A stretch of DNA of 64,000 nt from Siphonodentalium dalli (Eukaryota > Mollusca > Scaphopoda > Gadilida > Siphonodentaliidae), in the NCBI GenBank assembly GCA_032622095.1, contig CP136061.1, forward strand, positions 131,392,754 to 131,456,753, given 5' to 3'. A program made the position numbers and the translations under genes. The first letter of the stretch is position 1; every line of letters starts with the position of its first letter. Positions 61,201 to 62,736 of this stretch are shown here, piece after piece. The notes under the pieces were generated by a model, which ran no database searches, had not been told where the DNA came from, and was given only the letters and a program-made list of their open reading frames with translations.

Positions 61201-61948
61201 CTCAAATAAATATGTCTGGTCTCAAAAGTCAGCATCGCCAGTACTAATCATTGGCTGAATTCTAGGGCCTTCTAAACAATTTCATTCAAATCAAACAATG
61301 TCCAGAATTTCTATAAAATGTTGAATCATTCACATGTTCAGACAAGAGCTACGCTGGGTGTGGCAAAATATGCCCAGCGTGCTTTTATGAACTGTACACA
61401 AACAAACAAAGGCAGCGACACTAAATTGTATTATTGGAAATGTAACAAGGTATGTTAATAGGGTTTGTTTGTACCTTTATTCACATACAAAATTTTGTTC
61501 CGAAAAAAGGCCCACACAAAAGTTATCAACCGGAAACCTCAAATATTGAAAATTCTAATTCGAAAAGAGCCATAAGTCAGTACAAAATAATCAGAACGAC
61601 CCCAAAATCGATCTTGTCCTGTAATTTGGTCTGAAAAACTCACGTGCCATATTTAGTTAAAGTAACCCAAACTAAAGTTATCATCCAGAAACCAAAACTG
61701 CTAATGGGCGGATGGACGGACAGATGCACCGACAGACTGATGGATAAGACCAATCACATAGTAAGGGCGTTTTTTTAAACGGGCATATAATAATCTCATG
61801 AAATTATTGTGGATAGTCTAAAAAAAATTAAGCCAAATATACAAATCACCAACTGACCAATCAGTGTGCAGCAGGCTAAAAAGTAGCTGTAAAAGGAACC
61901 ACAATTTCACAGCTTACCTGCTGGGGTTGTCCAGGTCCCTCTCTAGCT
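7140..61948 (-). CDS. Tudor-domain protein (TDRD family, RNF17/TDRD4-like), partial, 11 exons
   Basis: Exons in transcript order: a 61918-61948, b 61027-61177, c 44286-44501, d 42362-42504, e 35391-35611, f 33790-33962, g 31428-31550, h 17950-18036, i 10888-11049, j 9392-9478, k 7140-7299. All have AG acceptors and GT donors and join in phase into 518 open codons. Two extended Tudor units are seen: exons a-d/e (core around VLMMDYGYQETV) and f-i (core around VQYIDYGCCDWL). A third begins in j-k (FPVTITQVELPNI...VYFQHC). Known of the family: extended Tudor proteins bind dimethylarginine tails of Piwi proteins in germ granules and act in the piRNA pathway. The intron falls at the same place, phase 0, in both Tudor cores (just before V-x-x-x-DYG) and again after the following strand, which indicates internal duplication. 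The Asn that usually follows DYG is Tyr or Cys here. No start codon, RING finger or stop codon is in the window. Family assignment is strong; the RNF17 orthology is a guess. Confidence 0.9.
7339..7690. mobile_element. Degenerate CATGACTGG-family MITE
   Basis: It shares TTATGACTGGAGC, CCTGTGCCAGTGCATTCT and TATATATGCGAG with the better copy at 8540-8770, and ends near CCAGTCATGGAAGGG. The middle holds about 150 bp not found in the other copies, with a GGCGAAGTCGCC palindrome. The ends are too decayed to show a target duplication. Confidence 0.55.
7700..8539. other. Intron sequence, no feature recognised
   Basis: It lies between exons j and k of the Tudor gene. A G-run at about 8090 and short AT-rich tracts are present. 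No splice-bounded coding stretch was found. Confidence 0.4.
8540..8770. mobile_element. TTAA-flanked MITE (CCCTCTCATGACTGG family)
   Basis: It is flanked by TTAA on both sides (8536-8539, 8771-8774) and has inverted ends CCCTCTCATGACTGG and CCGTCATGAAAGTG. A central palindrome is built from TGCATTCTCTTATATATG. TTAA duplications fit piggyBac-like or Kolobok-like mobilisation. Confidence 0.75.
9392..9478 (-). CDS. Tudor gene exon j
   Basis: Acceptor GGTTTTCTTTTAG|TAT, donor ATT|GTAAGT, 87 nt, phase 0 at both ends. It encodes YAYPYQKPELAPTEQFFPVT then ITQVELPNI, the first strand of an extended Tudor unit, and continues directly into exon k. It is too short to stand out as an ORF. Confidence 0.85.
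9893..10532. mobile_element. Degenerate MITE with GTCGACTAATTGACAA motifs
   Basis: The ends TTTTGAAACGACTGG and the complement of AAACCGTTTCAACAC are inverted relatives. TAGTCGACTAAT and GTTGACTAATTGACAA recur near both ends. No clean target duplication was seen. The middle includes a second palindrome-rich piece (ATATCGTTATCG). Confidence 0.45.
10630..10880. repeat. Dispersed intronic repeat, copy 1
   Basis: It aligns with 33460-33745: both have TACTTTATTGGGTG, AATAATGGCTG, CAACTGAAATTAAA, CAGAGNTAGCCG, CACATGCTTT and ACATGGTCT/GCATGGTCT in the same order. Each copy ends within about 50 bp of a Tudor-gene donor (exon i here, exon f there). Confidence 0.65.
10888..11049 (-). CDS. Tudor gene exon i
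   Basis: Acceptor TTCCTACAG|AAA, donor CTG|GTATGA, 162 nt, phase 0. It encodes KTDEDNPVHVKLVIAAGDVL, then ADFATYLCDMGLSLKVDD and a short helix. This is the closing part of the SN-like half of the second extended Tudor unit (V-x-L...L...GL pattern). Confidence 0.9.
11298..11879. mobile_element. hAT non-autonomous element (TAGGGCTGCAACGAT ends)
   Basis: Ends TAGGGCTGCAACGAT and ATCGTTGCAGCCCTA form an inverted pair, flanked by a perfect 8-bp repeat TCCAGTAC (11290-11297, 11880-11887). Ends of this type are widespread in animal hAT MITEs. The interior carries several CGATACG-type motifs and one short ORF. Confidence 0.9.
11560..11736 (+). CDS. 58-aa ORF in hAT element, possible transposase leader remnant
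   Basis: It begins MSEASHDKSSQPVGDGPG, continues through a basic patch (RKIVRRRRSL), and ends VCTADTSKMAE. It sits where a hAT transposase would start. No zinc finger follows, so it is at best a truncated leader. Confidence 0.3.
   Translation: MSEASHDKSSQPVGDGPGGITRKIVRRRRSLNAGVEALWVRVLVKDGVCTADTSKMAE
12164..12286. mobile_element. Palindromic hAT MITE (CAAGCCT family), short copy 2
   Basis: Only the outer arms remain: CAAGCCTTGAAATAGGGTG and its exact complement close to a 123-bp hairpin. The flanks CTGAACAG and CTGGACAG form an 8-bp target duplication with one mismatch. Confidence 0.85.
12613..12941. mobile_element. Foldback MITE with ~60-bp inverted ends, TA flanked
   Basis: The ends run TGATATTT..AAATATAATATATATTTCC, then TTAAAGAAAGCCTGAACAC, and are inverted at 12895-12941 with few differences. 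TA lies on both sides. The internal 12660-12830 stretch (TGTCCTGCGTTTGTAAACC to CCGATATAACCAGTTTATTT) is repeated in inverted orientation at 17600-17750. Confidence 0.75.
13129..13425 (-). CDS. 98-aa ORF, unknown
   Basis: The open frame includes GRYVAKAERELVSSHLKSAG and FLELTDEEQRIARFALNSEL, which look like real coding sequence (charged, amphipathic). No family was recognised. It lies inside the 12944-17780 element, next to an ORF on the other strand. Confidence 0.3.
   Translation of the reverse strand: MGIKLSAIFIGEQQLVKLLMLVVLPSLEWVSSSAGRYVAKAERELVSSHLKSAGFLELTDEEQRIARFALNSELNGTTWDVASKNKGGGGTCLGNIAL
13429..13638 (+). CDS. 69-aa ORF, unknown
   Basis: It has the segments SDQREPPPSHVAGGHAQANI and LAKLEGGERSFFSDPFTEEW, is GC-richer than its surroundings, and the opposite strand is closed by stops. 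The open frame might extend upstream of its first Met. It could be a retroelement gag-type or transposon accessory fragment, but I do not recognise it. Confidence 0.3.
   Translation: MAQVSNEEPISPNGLYNYKRVKPSDQREPPPSHVAGGHAQANILAKLEGGERSFFSDPFTEEWQARPCR
13932..14400. repeat. Diverged ~235-250 bp tandem duplication
   Basis: Unit 1 (about 13932-14165) and unit 2 (14166-14400) share GAGGTACCTATGTATCACAA, ATATAGATATATAAAATGAT, GACCATGTCAGAAG/GATCATGTCAGAAG and ATGGTCGGAGCCAGA in the same order, with small indels. Confidence 0.75.
16180..17160. repeat. Diverged tandem duplication
   Basis: Blocks at 16180-16640 and 16940-17160 share GACCAACACATCT, AACAACAAAGTATT/AAACACAAAGTATT, GAAAG(C/A)ATGTTGTT and a leading AATGACACT. 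The intervening 16650-16930 is unrelated and unrecognised. Confidence 0.5.
17840..17945. repeat. Foldback repeat (GGAAATGTTCAGACAATAAG family), partial
   Basis: Arms GGGAAATTTTCAGATAAT and TTATTATCTGAACATTTCC pair around TTGTTGAAC. Related hairpins lie at 41655-41830 and 61960-62140. This copy ends within a few bases of the exon h donor. Confidence 0.6.
17950..18036 (-). CDS. Tudor gene exon h
   Basis: Acceptor TTCATTCCAG|ATC, donor CTG|GTATGT, 87 nt, phase 0. It encodes ISDNGQWPTSTIEFVHQKIV then GALCTLQIL, the linking helix and first strand of the SN-like half of the second extended Tudor unit. It joins g (...DGIEP) to i (KTDEDNPV...) without a gap. A hAT MITE starts 28 bp upstream of the acceptor. 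Confidence 0.9.
18065..18499. mobile_element. Palindromic hAT MITE (CAAGCCT family), copy 3
   Basis: CAAGCCTGAGTTTAGTGTG at the left and the complement of CACTAAACTAAGGCTTG at the right enclose a pair of nested GGTGAATTTAGTGACGCTA fold-back arms. No clear 8-bp duplication remains. It lies in the intron directly before exon h. Confidence 0.8.
18990..19190 (+). CDS. 66-aa acidic ORF, possible first exon of a transposon protein
   Basis: It starts MASAHSISAFESDSDHENED and contains LRLNIRPYLHEPADEDSPIS. The acidic leader followed by an 'I-R-P-Y-x-x-E-P' motif resembles the start of 'P2X7-like' proteins often annotated in invertebrate genomes, many of which are transposon-borne. That is from memory of the family and not certain. 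No donor is obvious before the stop, so it may be truncated. An upstream in-frame start at 18927 is possible but less likely. Confidence 0.4.
   Translation: MASAHSISAFESDSDHENEDELRVAEDTASMADTEDAFDGLRLNIRPYLHEPADEDSPISRKDSET
19200..20570. other. Interior of TTAA element, little recognised
   Basis: No coding region is supported. At 20150-20225 a short repeat (AAAAAATATGGTGCGAAAC / GGTACGAAAC) occurs about three times, with a relative near 25725. Confidence 0.4.
20579..21752. mobile_element. MULE-like element with long inverted ends and 9-bp duplication
   Basis: Ends TAGTCCAAGTCTTCTCGTAC... match their complement at 21688-21752 over about 65 bp without a difference. After a gap a further TATGACACGACTTA pair lies inside. 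GTACGTAGA flanks both sides (20570-20578, 21753-21761). Long inverted ends with a 9-bp duplication fit Mutator-like elements. No transposase is present in 1174 bp. Confidence 0.85.
21862..22135. mobile_element. TTAA MITE (GGTACTCAATCCGATCAGA family), truncated
   Basis: It starts CGGTACTCAATCCGATCAGA right after TTAA. The right part is a near-perfect hairpin of about 35-bp arms (GGATGAAGATGGATAACTCT and complement, 22050-22130). The right terminal repeat is missing. Fuller copies are at 24018, 25216 and 41886. Confidence 0.7.
22140..23170. other. Repeat-derived sequence, no gene seen
   Basis: At 22380-22430 a CCCCCTTTT/AAAAGGGGG hairpin is followed by GGTATACTGTTTTGCACCTG and TGTCCATCCGTCTG. 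That is the mirror of the 'GACGGACG...CAGTATACCCCCC' ends seen near 60740. The remainder is AT-rich and unrecognised. Confidence 0.45.
23172..23800. repeat. Tandem ~330-bp duplication, each unit ending in a foldback
   Basis: The units (about 23172-23500 and 23507-23800) share GAGAAAGATAATCANCATAA, GTGCAGATTAGAAATGT and CTTGGTTGGTTTGATATT. Each ends in a hairpin whose arms are TTGGTTGGTTTGATATT...GGTAACCTCATAT and the complement. Confidence 0.75.
24018..24495. mobile_element. TTAA MITE (GGTACTCAATCC family)
   Basis: TTAA precedes AGGTACTCAATCT at the left, and the right end is TCGGATTGAGTACCTT. Interior features match the 41886 copy (TTCCTCGACTCGAATCAAAT, ACTTGATTTTAGAGTTATCC). No TTAA is present on the right side. 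Confidence 0.7.
25216..25470. mobile_element. TTAA MITE (GGTACTCAATCC family), degenerate
   Basis: TTAA (25212-25215) then AGGTACTCAAACCGATTCGA. The interior GGGTTCCTCGACTCGAATCA is shared with other copies. The right terminal repeat is lost, although TTAA occurs at 25471-25474. Confidence 0.6.
25880..26150. repeat. Imperfect inverted repeat
   Basis: GACCGATCGGTCTTCC and GTAAGAGGGGAG at the left are mirrored by CTCCCCTCTTAC and GGAAGACCGATC at the right, around about 150 bp of AT-rich sequence. Probably a decayed MITE. Confidence 0.5.
26160..27160. other. Right part of the TTAA element, no gene supported
   Basis: The minus strand at about 26280-26700 shows short open stretches, but they are broken by stops and not assignable. 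The subterminal copy of GTTGACGTCAC lies near 26825. Confidence 0.3.
27165..29110. mobile_element. Non-autonomous element, CGAGAGGCCGATCACG start to TTTACCATAC end
   Basis: It begins CGAGAGGCCGATCACGATCG then ATGTTTAACCCATACCTTGG. From 28290 it contains about four GGGTCATAACTC-type units with CCCATATTCGAAC. It ends in an ACGGACAGACAGACAGACGG tract and the ATGTTTACC...GGGTAAACAT hairpin. The middle 27250-28280 shows nothing recognisable. Start and end could belong to separate copies. Confidence 0.5.
29437..29608. mobile_element. Snap-back MITE, ~82-bp arms, TA flanked
   Basis: The arms differ at only about 5 of 82 positions and meet at an 8-nt loop. The ends are GAGTAATGC / CAGTAATGC with TA on both sides, suiting a Tc1/mariner-type MITE. 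The transcript would be a long hairpin. Confidence 0.85.
29715..31041. mobile_element. Palindromic hAT MITE (CAAGCCT family), copy 4, with nested hAT
   Basis: The outer ends CAAGCCTGGGTATAGTGTG and the complement of CACACTATTTTCAGGCTT remain. The flanks ATCTGCAT/GTCTACAT agree at 6 of 8 positions. The element is interrupted at 29825-30681 by a second hAT; without it the length is about 460 bp. Confidence 0.85.
29825..30681. mobile_element. hAT element nested in a hAT MITE
   Basis: Ends TAGACCCCGAAGCC and the complement of GGCTTCGGGCTCTA are inverted. A perfect 8-bp duplication CTCTGGGA (29817-29824, 30682-30689) lies in the host MITE, whose sequence continues on the other side. The right part is unusually rich in GGCGGC. 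Confidence 0.9.
31428..31550 (-). CDS. Tudor gene exon g
   Basis: Acceptor TTTTTTTTAG|GTG, donor CCG|GTCAGT, 123 nt, phase 0. It encodes VQYIDYGCCDWLSPDVLRPN, then VKAVADIPQLIYPCVLDGIE. The DYG motif is the hallmark of Tudor barrels, and PQLIYPCVLDGI is the usual following segment. Cys replaces the common Asn after DYG. Confidence 0.95.
31551..32444. other. Intron sequence, nothing recognised
   Basis: AT-rich, with T- and A-runs near 32150-32310 and a GGCCTAATGCGGCCC palindrome near 32250. Confidence 0.4.
32445..32912. mobile_element. hAT non-autonomous element (CAGGGTTCGTGC)
   Basis: It starts CAGGGTTCGTGCTG, ends TTTCGGGCCTG, and is flanked by a perfect 8-bp repeat ATTATAGA (32437-32444, 32913-32920). 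ATTTGGCAAAA recurs near both ends. Confidence 0.85.
33460..33745. repeat. Dispersed intronic repeat, copy 2
   Basis: Counterpart of 10630-10880, ending about 45 bp from the exon f donor. Shared blocks include CTTTATTGGGTG, AATAATGGCTG, CAACTGAAATTAAAACCAGA and TGCATGGTCT. It also contains a polypyrimidine tract (TCTTTTTCCTCTTTTCCTT) absent from copy 1. Confidence 0.65.
33790..33962 (-). CDS. Tudor gene exon f
   Basis: Acceptor TTCATTTTCAG|GTG, donor CAA|GTGAGT, 173 nt, completes a split Ser codon from exon e. It encodes a basic linker (LLKEKLQKFSKSEPYRK) and the first strands of the second Tudor core: WKVGQACVAYFEQDGTWNRA then KVLEIGDEYFQ. The exon ends at the same point of the Tudor fold as exon b. 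Confidence 0.95.
34128..34430. mobile_element. TTAA MITE (CCTCTTTGCTGCTA family)
   Basis: Ends CCTCTTTGCTGCTA and the complement TAGCAGCGAAGAGG, with TTAA on both sides (34124-34127, 34431-34434). A GGTCCGTA..TTACGGAC palindrome lies near the right end. Confidence 0.85.
34440..35390. other. Intron sequence between exons e and f, nothing recognised
   Basis: AT-rich. A short open frame near 35035 (LQGQTMVHPDLPKLDQSKT) ends in a stop without a donor and was not accepted as an exon. Confidence 0.4.
35391..35611 (-). CDS. Tudor gene exon e
   Basis: Acceptor TTGTTTTCACAG|GAA, donor AAA|GTGAGC, 221 nt, phases 2 in and 1 out. It encodes KCVRDYSEDFNKMYCRQLSC, then DEIELIIPEYFYKPFVIPTT, then DDMGIIWCHRVPQKS. 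It forms the region between the first and second Tudor cores (end of unit 1 and the V-x-x-I-x-x-P-F-type start of unit 2). Confidence 0.9.
35636..35889. mobile_element. Palindromic hAT MITE (CAAGCCT family), copy 5
   Basis: It begins CAGGCCTGCAAATAGTGTG, ends CACTATTTGTAGGCTTG, and is flanked by a perfect 8-bp repeat TTGGTTGT (35628-35635, 35890-35897). It sits 24 bp upstream of the exon e acceptor, and the left duplication lies inside that short gap. Confidence 0.9.
36420..39660 (-). pseudogene. Decayed protein of an uncharacterised DDE-like transposon family
   Basis: Read right to left the pieces are: NFQEDLRVLSFHSMCQFN and CNNLSEYLKGQ (39.4-39.7 kb); FKEDCSICGKG, zinc-binding like (39.2-39.35 kb); FKDMATYSTIDKRYADKKDD (38.7-38.9 kb); SYDEVSKYEQSVI and FTQWAADSVDLNVATINGKG, with Asp residues like a DDE core (38.2-38.5 kb); GTMMNGSGLDEALENDYGSN (37.5-37.8 kb); LEMWTDFIRAERTGDWNLHL (37.05-37.4 kb); KFMTMFSSGRSAIEPQKLP (36.7-36.9 kb); WGWKLQGS and DLEPAPEILL (36.55 kb); and a Cys-rich tail CGTNQCSCRKN..CVTACGDCRG (about 36.4-36.5 kb). 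Similar predicted proteins are common in invertebrate genomes, as far as I recall, without a clear name. At least six frame breaks or stops separate the pieces, so it is inactive. Confidence 0.75.
39699..40230. mobile_element. hAT non-autonomous element (CAGGGATGGATCCAGGG)
   Basis: Ends CAGGGATGGATCCAGGG and the complement CCCTGGATCCTTCCCTG, flanked by a perfect 8-bp repeat CGTACCAT (39691-39698, 40231-40238). It carries a second MITE at 39838-40000. It interrupts the upstream part of the DDE-like relic. Confidence 0.9.
39838..40000. mobile_element. CATGACTGG-family MITE nested in hAT
   Basis: It shares AATGCACTGGC, TTATCTTATATATGCGAGGC, GATAATGCATTGGCACAGG and CAGTCATGAAAGGG with 8540-8770. 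TTAA lies at both borders, but the left terminal repeat is missing. Confidence 0.65.
41020..41391. other. Intron sequence, nothing recognised
   Basis: Short stretch between the 5.1-kb transposon and the next MITE; no splice-bounded coding segment found. Confidence 0.4.
41392..41646. mobile_element. Palindromic hAT MITE (CAAGCCT family), complete copy 6
   Basis: Best copy: CAAGCCTTGAAATAGTGTG with its exact complement at the right, and a perfect 8-bp repeat TTTACAAA (41384-41391, 41647-41654). The 255 bp form a palindrome of palindromes: each half is itself a hairpin built from GGTGAATTTAGTGATGCTA and its complement. Confidence 0.95.
41655..41830. mobile_element. Foldback MITE (GGAAATGTTCAGACAATAAG family)
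   Basis: GGAAATGTTCAGACAATAAG and TTCAACAAA are mirrored by TTTGTTGGACTTATTATCTG and AACATTTCC. Outer similarity to 61960-62140 (TCATTGATGAGT, TTATCTGT..CTGTTT) supports a family of about 180 bp. Confidence 0.6.
41886..42339. mobile_element. TTAA MITE (GGTACTCAATCC family), complete copy
   Basis: Ends AGGTACTCAATCCGATCAGA and the complement of TCTGATCGGATTGAGTACTT, with TTAA on both sides (41882-41885, 42340-42343). An inner imperfect hairpin surrounds ACTTGATTTTAGAGTCATCC. It ends 22 bp from the exon d donor. Confidence 0.85.
42362..42504 (-). CDS. Tudor gene exon d
   Basis: Acceptor ACAATTTCAG|GGT, donor AGAAA|GTAAGG, 143 nt, phase 0 in and 2 out. It encodes GDPEDGSLPVDLIIEEMVAP then CDKLKENGLAIPTRK. 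This is the closing strands and C-terminal helix of the first extended Tudor unit (compare exon i). MITEs flank it closely on both sides. Confidence 0.9.
42512..42805. mobile_element. Palindromic hAT MITE (CAAGCCT family), copy 7, left end lost
   Basis: It runs from about TTTAGTGATGCTATCCCGCA to TGTCAGACATTATATCCAGG, with the internal segment AGTATCTATAGTCTCAAATT shared with copies 1 and 3. Its left part begins about 10 bp upstream of the exon d acceptor, so the branch point of that intron probably lies in MITE sequence. Confidence 0.75.
42810..43700. other. Intron sequence, nothing recognised
   Basis: AT-rich with a C-run near 43505. No splice-bounded coding stretch was seen. Confidence 0.4.
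43708..44189. mobile_element. TTAA MITE (AGGCC..TTAATTTTTGA family)
   Basis: Ends AGGCCGACTTAATTTTTGA and the complement of TCAAAAATTAAATGGGCCT, with TTAA on both sides (43704-43707, 44190-44193). The centre is a hairpin (43886-43955) with arms TTTTCAATGGAAGGGGAATA and complement. Confidence 0.85.
44286..44501 (-). CDS. Tudor gene exon c
   Basis: Acceptor ATATTAACAG|GTG, donor CAG|GTACAG, 216 nt, phase 0. It encodes VLMMDYGYQETVGVSSLRSL, then DGIEAYAIQCHLFNLVPAGN and MQESLDNETYYIVMQ. It completes the first Tudor core and begins its SN-like half. Its first 12 nt (GTGTTAATGATG) are part of the 42-bp unit of the adjoining minisatellite. Tyr follows DYG where Asn is usual. Confidence 0.95.
46176..47048. 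mobile_element. Nested element rich in TTCGCCG motifs
   Basis: CGGAAGTAAATTTCGCCGGA at the left is mirrored by the complement of GGCGAAATATACTTCCG at the right. TTTCGGCGAAATGTC-like motifs recur inside both ends. The middle holds tandem duplications of about 100 bp (46375-46575) and 55 bp (46260-46350). Confidence 0.55.
47330..47580. repeat. GC-rich stretch with 23-bp tandem repeat
   Basis: TATACTTGCCGTTCGACCGCGG is repeated about four times (47490-47575), next to further CGCGGCCG palindromes. It stands out against an AT-rich setting. Confidence 0.7.
47925..48265. mobile_element. Foldback MITE with GCCGGGACAACTCGG motifs
   Basis: TTACATGAGCCGGGACAACT at the left is mirrored at the right (GTTACATGGACCAAGTTGTC, GTTGTCCCGGCT). 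The motif GGGACAACTCGG appears several times in both orientations. Confidence 0.55.
48267..48680 (-). pseudogene. 5'-truncated LINE, 3' end only
   Basis: The translation includes DDNRAVHNNLAFRTRNHKLP, then in another frame GAWTNRPTDYSDRICTLCNT and EIGDEYHMVLNCRELGKLRI. This is the C-terminal zinc-knuckle region (C-x2-C...H...C) that follows reverse transcriptase in many LINEs. A stop after FYQRPNTYN is followed by a 3' UTR ending in AATTGAATTGAATA, a short-repeat tail. At least two frameshifts. Confidence 0.75.
49080..50640. other. Interior of the 5.1-kb element, nothing recognised
   Basis: No coding sequence is supported on either strand. A G-run lies at about 49870. Confidence 0.4.
50677..50835. 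repeat. 63-bp subterminal tandem repeat
   Basis: About 2.5 units of 63 bp (ATTCCGATAACGTTGGGGTG...) lie inside the right end of the 45853-50989 element. TTCCGCAA motifs also crowd the left end, as is common near TIRs that bind transposase. Confidence 0.8.
51890..52410. repeat. GGGGCGTAACTCTGG repeat units
   Basis: One full and one partial unit of the type seen at 59806-60260 (AAAAAGGGGCGTAACTCTGG, GGGAAATCTTGTCCCCCCGG), preceded by a related stretch with GTCGGACAGATATCATAATC. Confidence 0.75.
52411..52888. mobile_element. Non-autonomous element, compact copy (CGAGAGG start, TTTACCATAC end)
   Basis: The shortest copy, which best defines the element: CGAGAGGCCGATCACGATCG, ATGTTAACCCATCCCTTGG, a T-rich spacer, one GGGCCATAACTC unit, a CAGACAGATGGACGG tract, and the ATG..TTTAATACC/GGGTAAACAT hairpin, about 478 bp. 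Confidence 0.7.
53040..53957 (+). other. Two short ORFs inside the Helitron-like element
   Basis: 53040-53312 (90 aa, with CLFAALCFWLWSDWIIYSRE) and 53751-53957 (68 aa, with QQYGRVHSWMLTNWIESYDL) look moderately protein-like but match no family I know. The first starts within segment A. Function unknown. Confidence 0.2.
56500..57125. repeat. ~60-bp minisatellite, about 10 units
   Basis: The unit is GAGGCCCATGATAATACTCA + AGATGCTCGGCATTTGGAAG + CATGCCGATGCGAGGGCGT. Clear period of 60 bp from 56860 to 57100, more diverged on the left, which suggests older units there. Confidence 0.9.
57383..58185 (-). mobile_element. Helitron-like element, internally deleted copy
   Basis: It carries A (57383-57548, two differences from the first copy over 166 bp) and B (58121-58185, identical over 65 bp), separated by only about 570 bp. 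It is joined to the first copy through just 2 bp. Head-to-tail tandems are expected from rolling-circle transposition. Confidence 0.6.
58440..59806. repeat. GGGCCATAACTC repeat array with an insertion
   Basis: About four units (near 58465, 58605, 58905 and 59050) and an ACGGACAGACAGACGGAC tract at 59195, then about 500 bp of foreign sequence, then a second ACGGACGGACAGACAGACAG tract and the standard ATGTTTACC...GGGTAAACAT end. The foreign piece begins TATGTGGCTTCGACCTATGT and ends AGCCACATAAG, possibly an element with inverted AGCCACATA ends. Confidence 0.7.
59806..60310. repeat. Three tandem ~164-bp GGGGCGTAACTCTGG units
   Basis: Near-identical units start near 59807, 59969 and 60134, followed by GGACGGACGGAAGGACGGAC and an ending ATATACCCCCAAATCTCCAT/CGGAGATCGGGGGC hairpin. 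High identity suggests recent expansion. Confidence 0.85.
60310..60775. repeat. Related repeat units ending in a GTATACCCCCCCC hairpin
   Basis: Two units (AAAAGCTCGGACAAA..., GTCATAATCGCAGGTGCACA) and a GACGGACGACAGACGACGG tract, closed by AGTATACCCCCCC...GGGGGGTATAA. This is the mirror image of the sequence near 22400. Confidence 0.75.
61027..61177 (-). CDS. Tudor gene exon b
   Basis: Acceptor TTTGTTCACAG|ATT, donor AAG|GTGGGT, 151 nt, phase 1 base in, 0 out. It encodes LMNQIEKLYCDNDQIWVQYK, then EGCRCIVRNPNDSKWYRSKI and LKVYDNKAVK, the linker helix and first two strands of the first Tudor core. The intron that follows is about 16.5 kb and carries the minisatellite and most of the large elements. 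Confidence 0.95.
61330..61380. repeat. Hairpin ACGCTGGG..CCCAGCGT
   Basis: Stem ACGCTGGG / CCCAGCGT around TGTGGCAAAATATG, GC-rich for this region. Probably a repeat end; no partner was identified. Confidence 0.35.
61480..61790. repeat. GGCCATAAGTC-type repeat unit
   Basis: CAAAATTTTGTTCCGAAAAA, AAAGAGCCATAAGTCAGTAC and GGGCGGATGGACGGACAGAT are in the family order; the copy is diverged. Confidence 0.6.
61918..61948 (-). CDS. Tudor gene microexon a (31 nt)
   Basis: Acceptor AGATTTCCAG|AGC, donor CAG|GTAAGC. The only frame compatible with exon b reads (x)LERDLDNPSR then LMNQIEKLY, which fits the 'L...L...Y' helix before a Tudor core. It is far too short for ORF detection; support comes from both splice sites and phase. 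Confidence 0.75.
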
Positions 61949-61959
61949 CTGGAAATCTA

Positions 61960-62140
61960 ATTTATTTTAATCCTTTCTATACTAAATCATCATTGATGAG
62001 TAGCTATCCCTCAGGAAATGTTGAGGTAATAAGATCAACAAGTATGTTGATCTTATTGTCTAAACATTTCCCTCGATAAATAGGGTTCCTTCTGAAATTA
62101 TTTATCTGTTGTCTGTTTTAACATCCATTCAACTGAGAAA
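61960..62140. mobile_element. Foldback MITE (GGAAATGTTCAGACAATAAG family)
   Basis: AGGAAATGTTGAGGTAATAA, GATCAACAA and the mirrored TTGATCTTATTGTCTAAACA, TTTCC form a hairpin at 62015-62071. It starts about 10 bp upstream of the microexon a acceptor. Confidence 0.6.
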
Positions 62141-62294
62141 TAAATCATTTCAATGTACACTTTTTAACTGATTGTGAGAATCAATTTAGCATACAAAGGG
62201 TTAATTTAATGACAACTAATGTTGTTTATATGCAGACCTACTGATATAAGAAATGTATCATTCTTTGTGTAAACATGGACAATAATAATTCTAC

Positions 62295-62322
62295 CTGGAG
62301 AGATGGGATGTAATTTACACTG
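62295..62322 (-). CDS. Possible further Tudor gene exon (tentative)
   Basis: A 28-nt stretch bounded by CCTTAG and GTAGAA could be spliced to microexon a in phase, reading about CKLHPISPE. The signals are weaker than those of other exons and the piece is very short. Chance is quite possible. Confidence 0.2.
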
Positions 62323-62736
62323 CTAAGGCCAACCAAAATTAAACATTTGTTTCTCATGCACCACCACATTGTTTTTTTTTGGTCTGAGTTGATAATTTTT
62401 ATCATGGATGCAAAAAAATGCATTGTGGACTGTCATTGAAAACCAATGAAATTTGTGATTCACATGGCAGAAAAACACCATAGTAACCTATAAAGTAGAT
62501 TGTACAGTAAAATATGTGCAATTAAGTAACTTGTGAATAACCAGGGTTAACTGGCCCACAGAAATGTGATACCCTGCCAAAATCGAAAAGAAACGAAAAA
62601 AAAACGTGCTGGGAAGGCAGTCCAAAAGTTGATACATCTGTCGTTTTGAAGGACTGAACAACCAAACACAGAAGTTTGTGAATCAATTAAGGAAAACATG
62701 CTGCTTTTGGTTGAAATATCATACAAATGCATGGTT

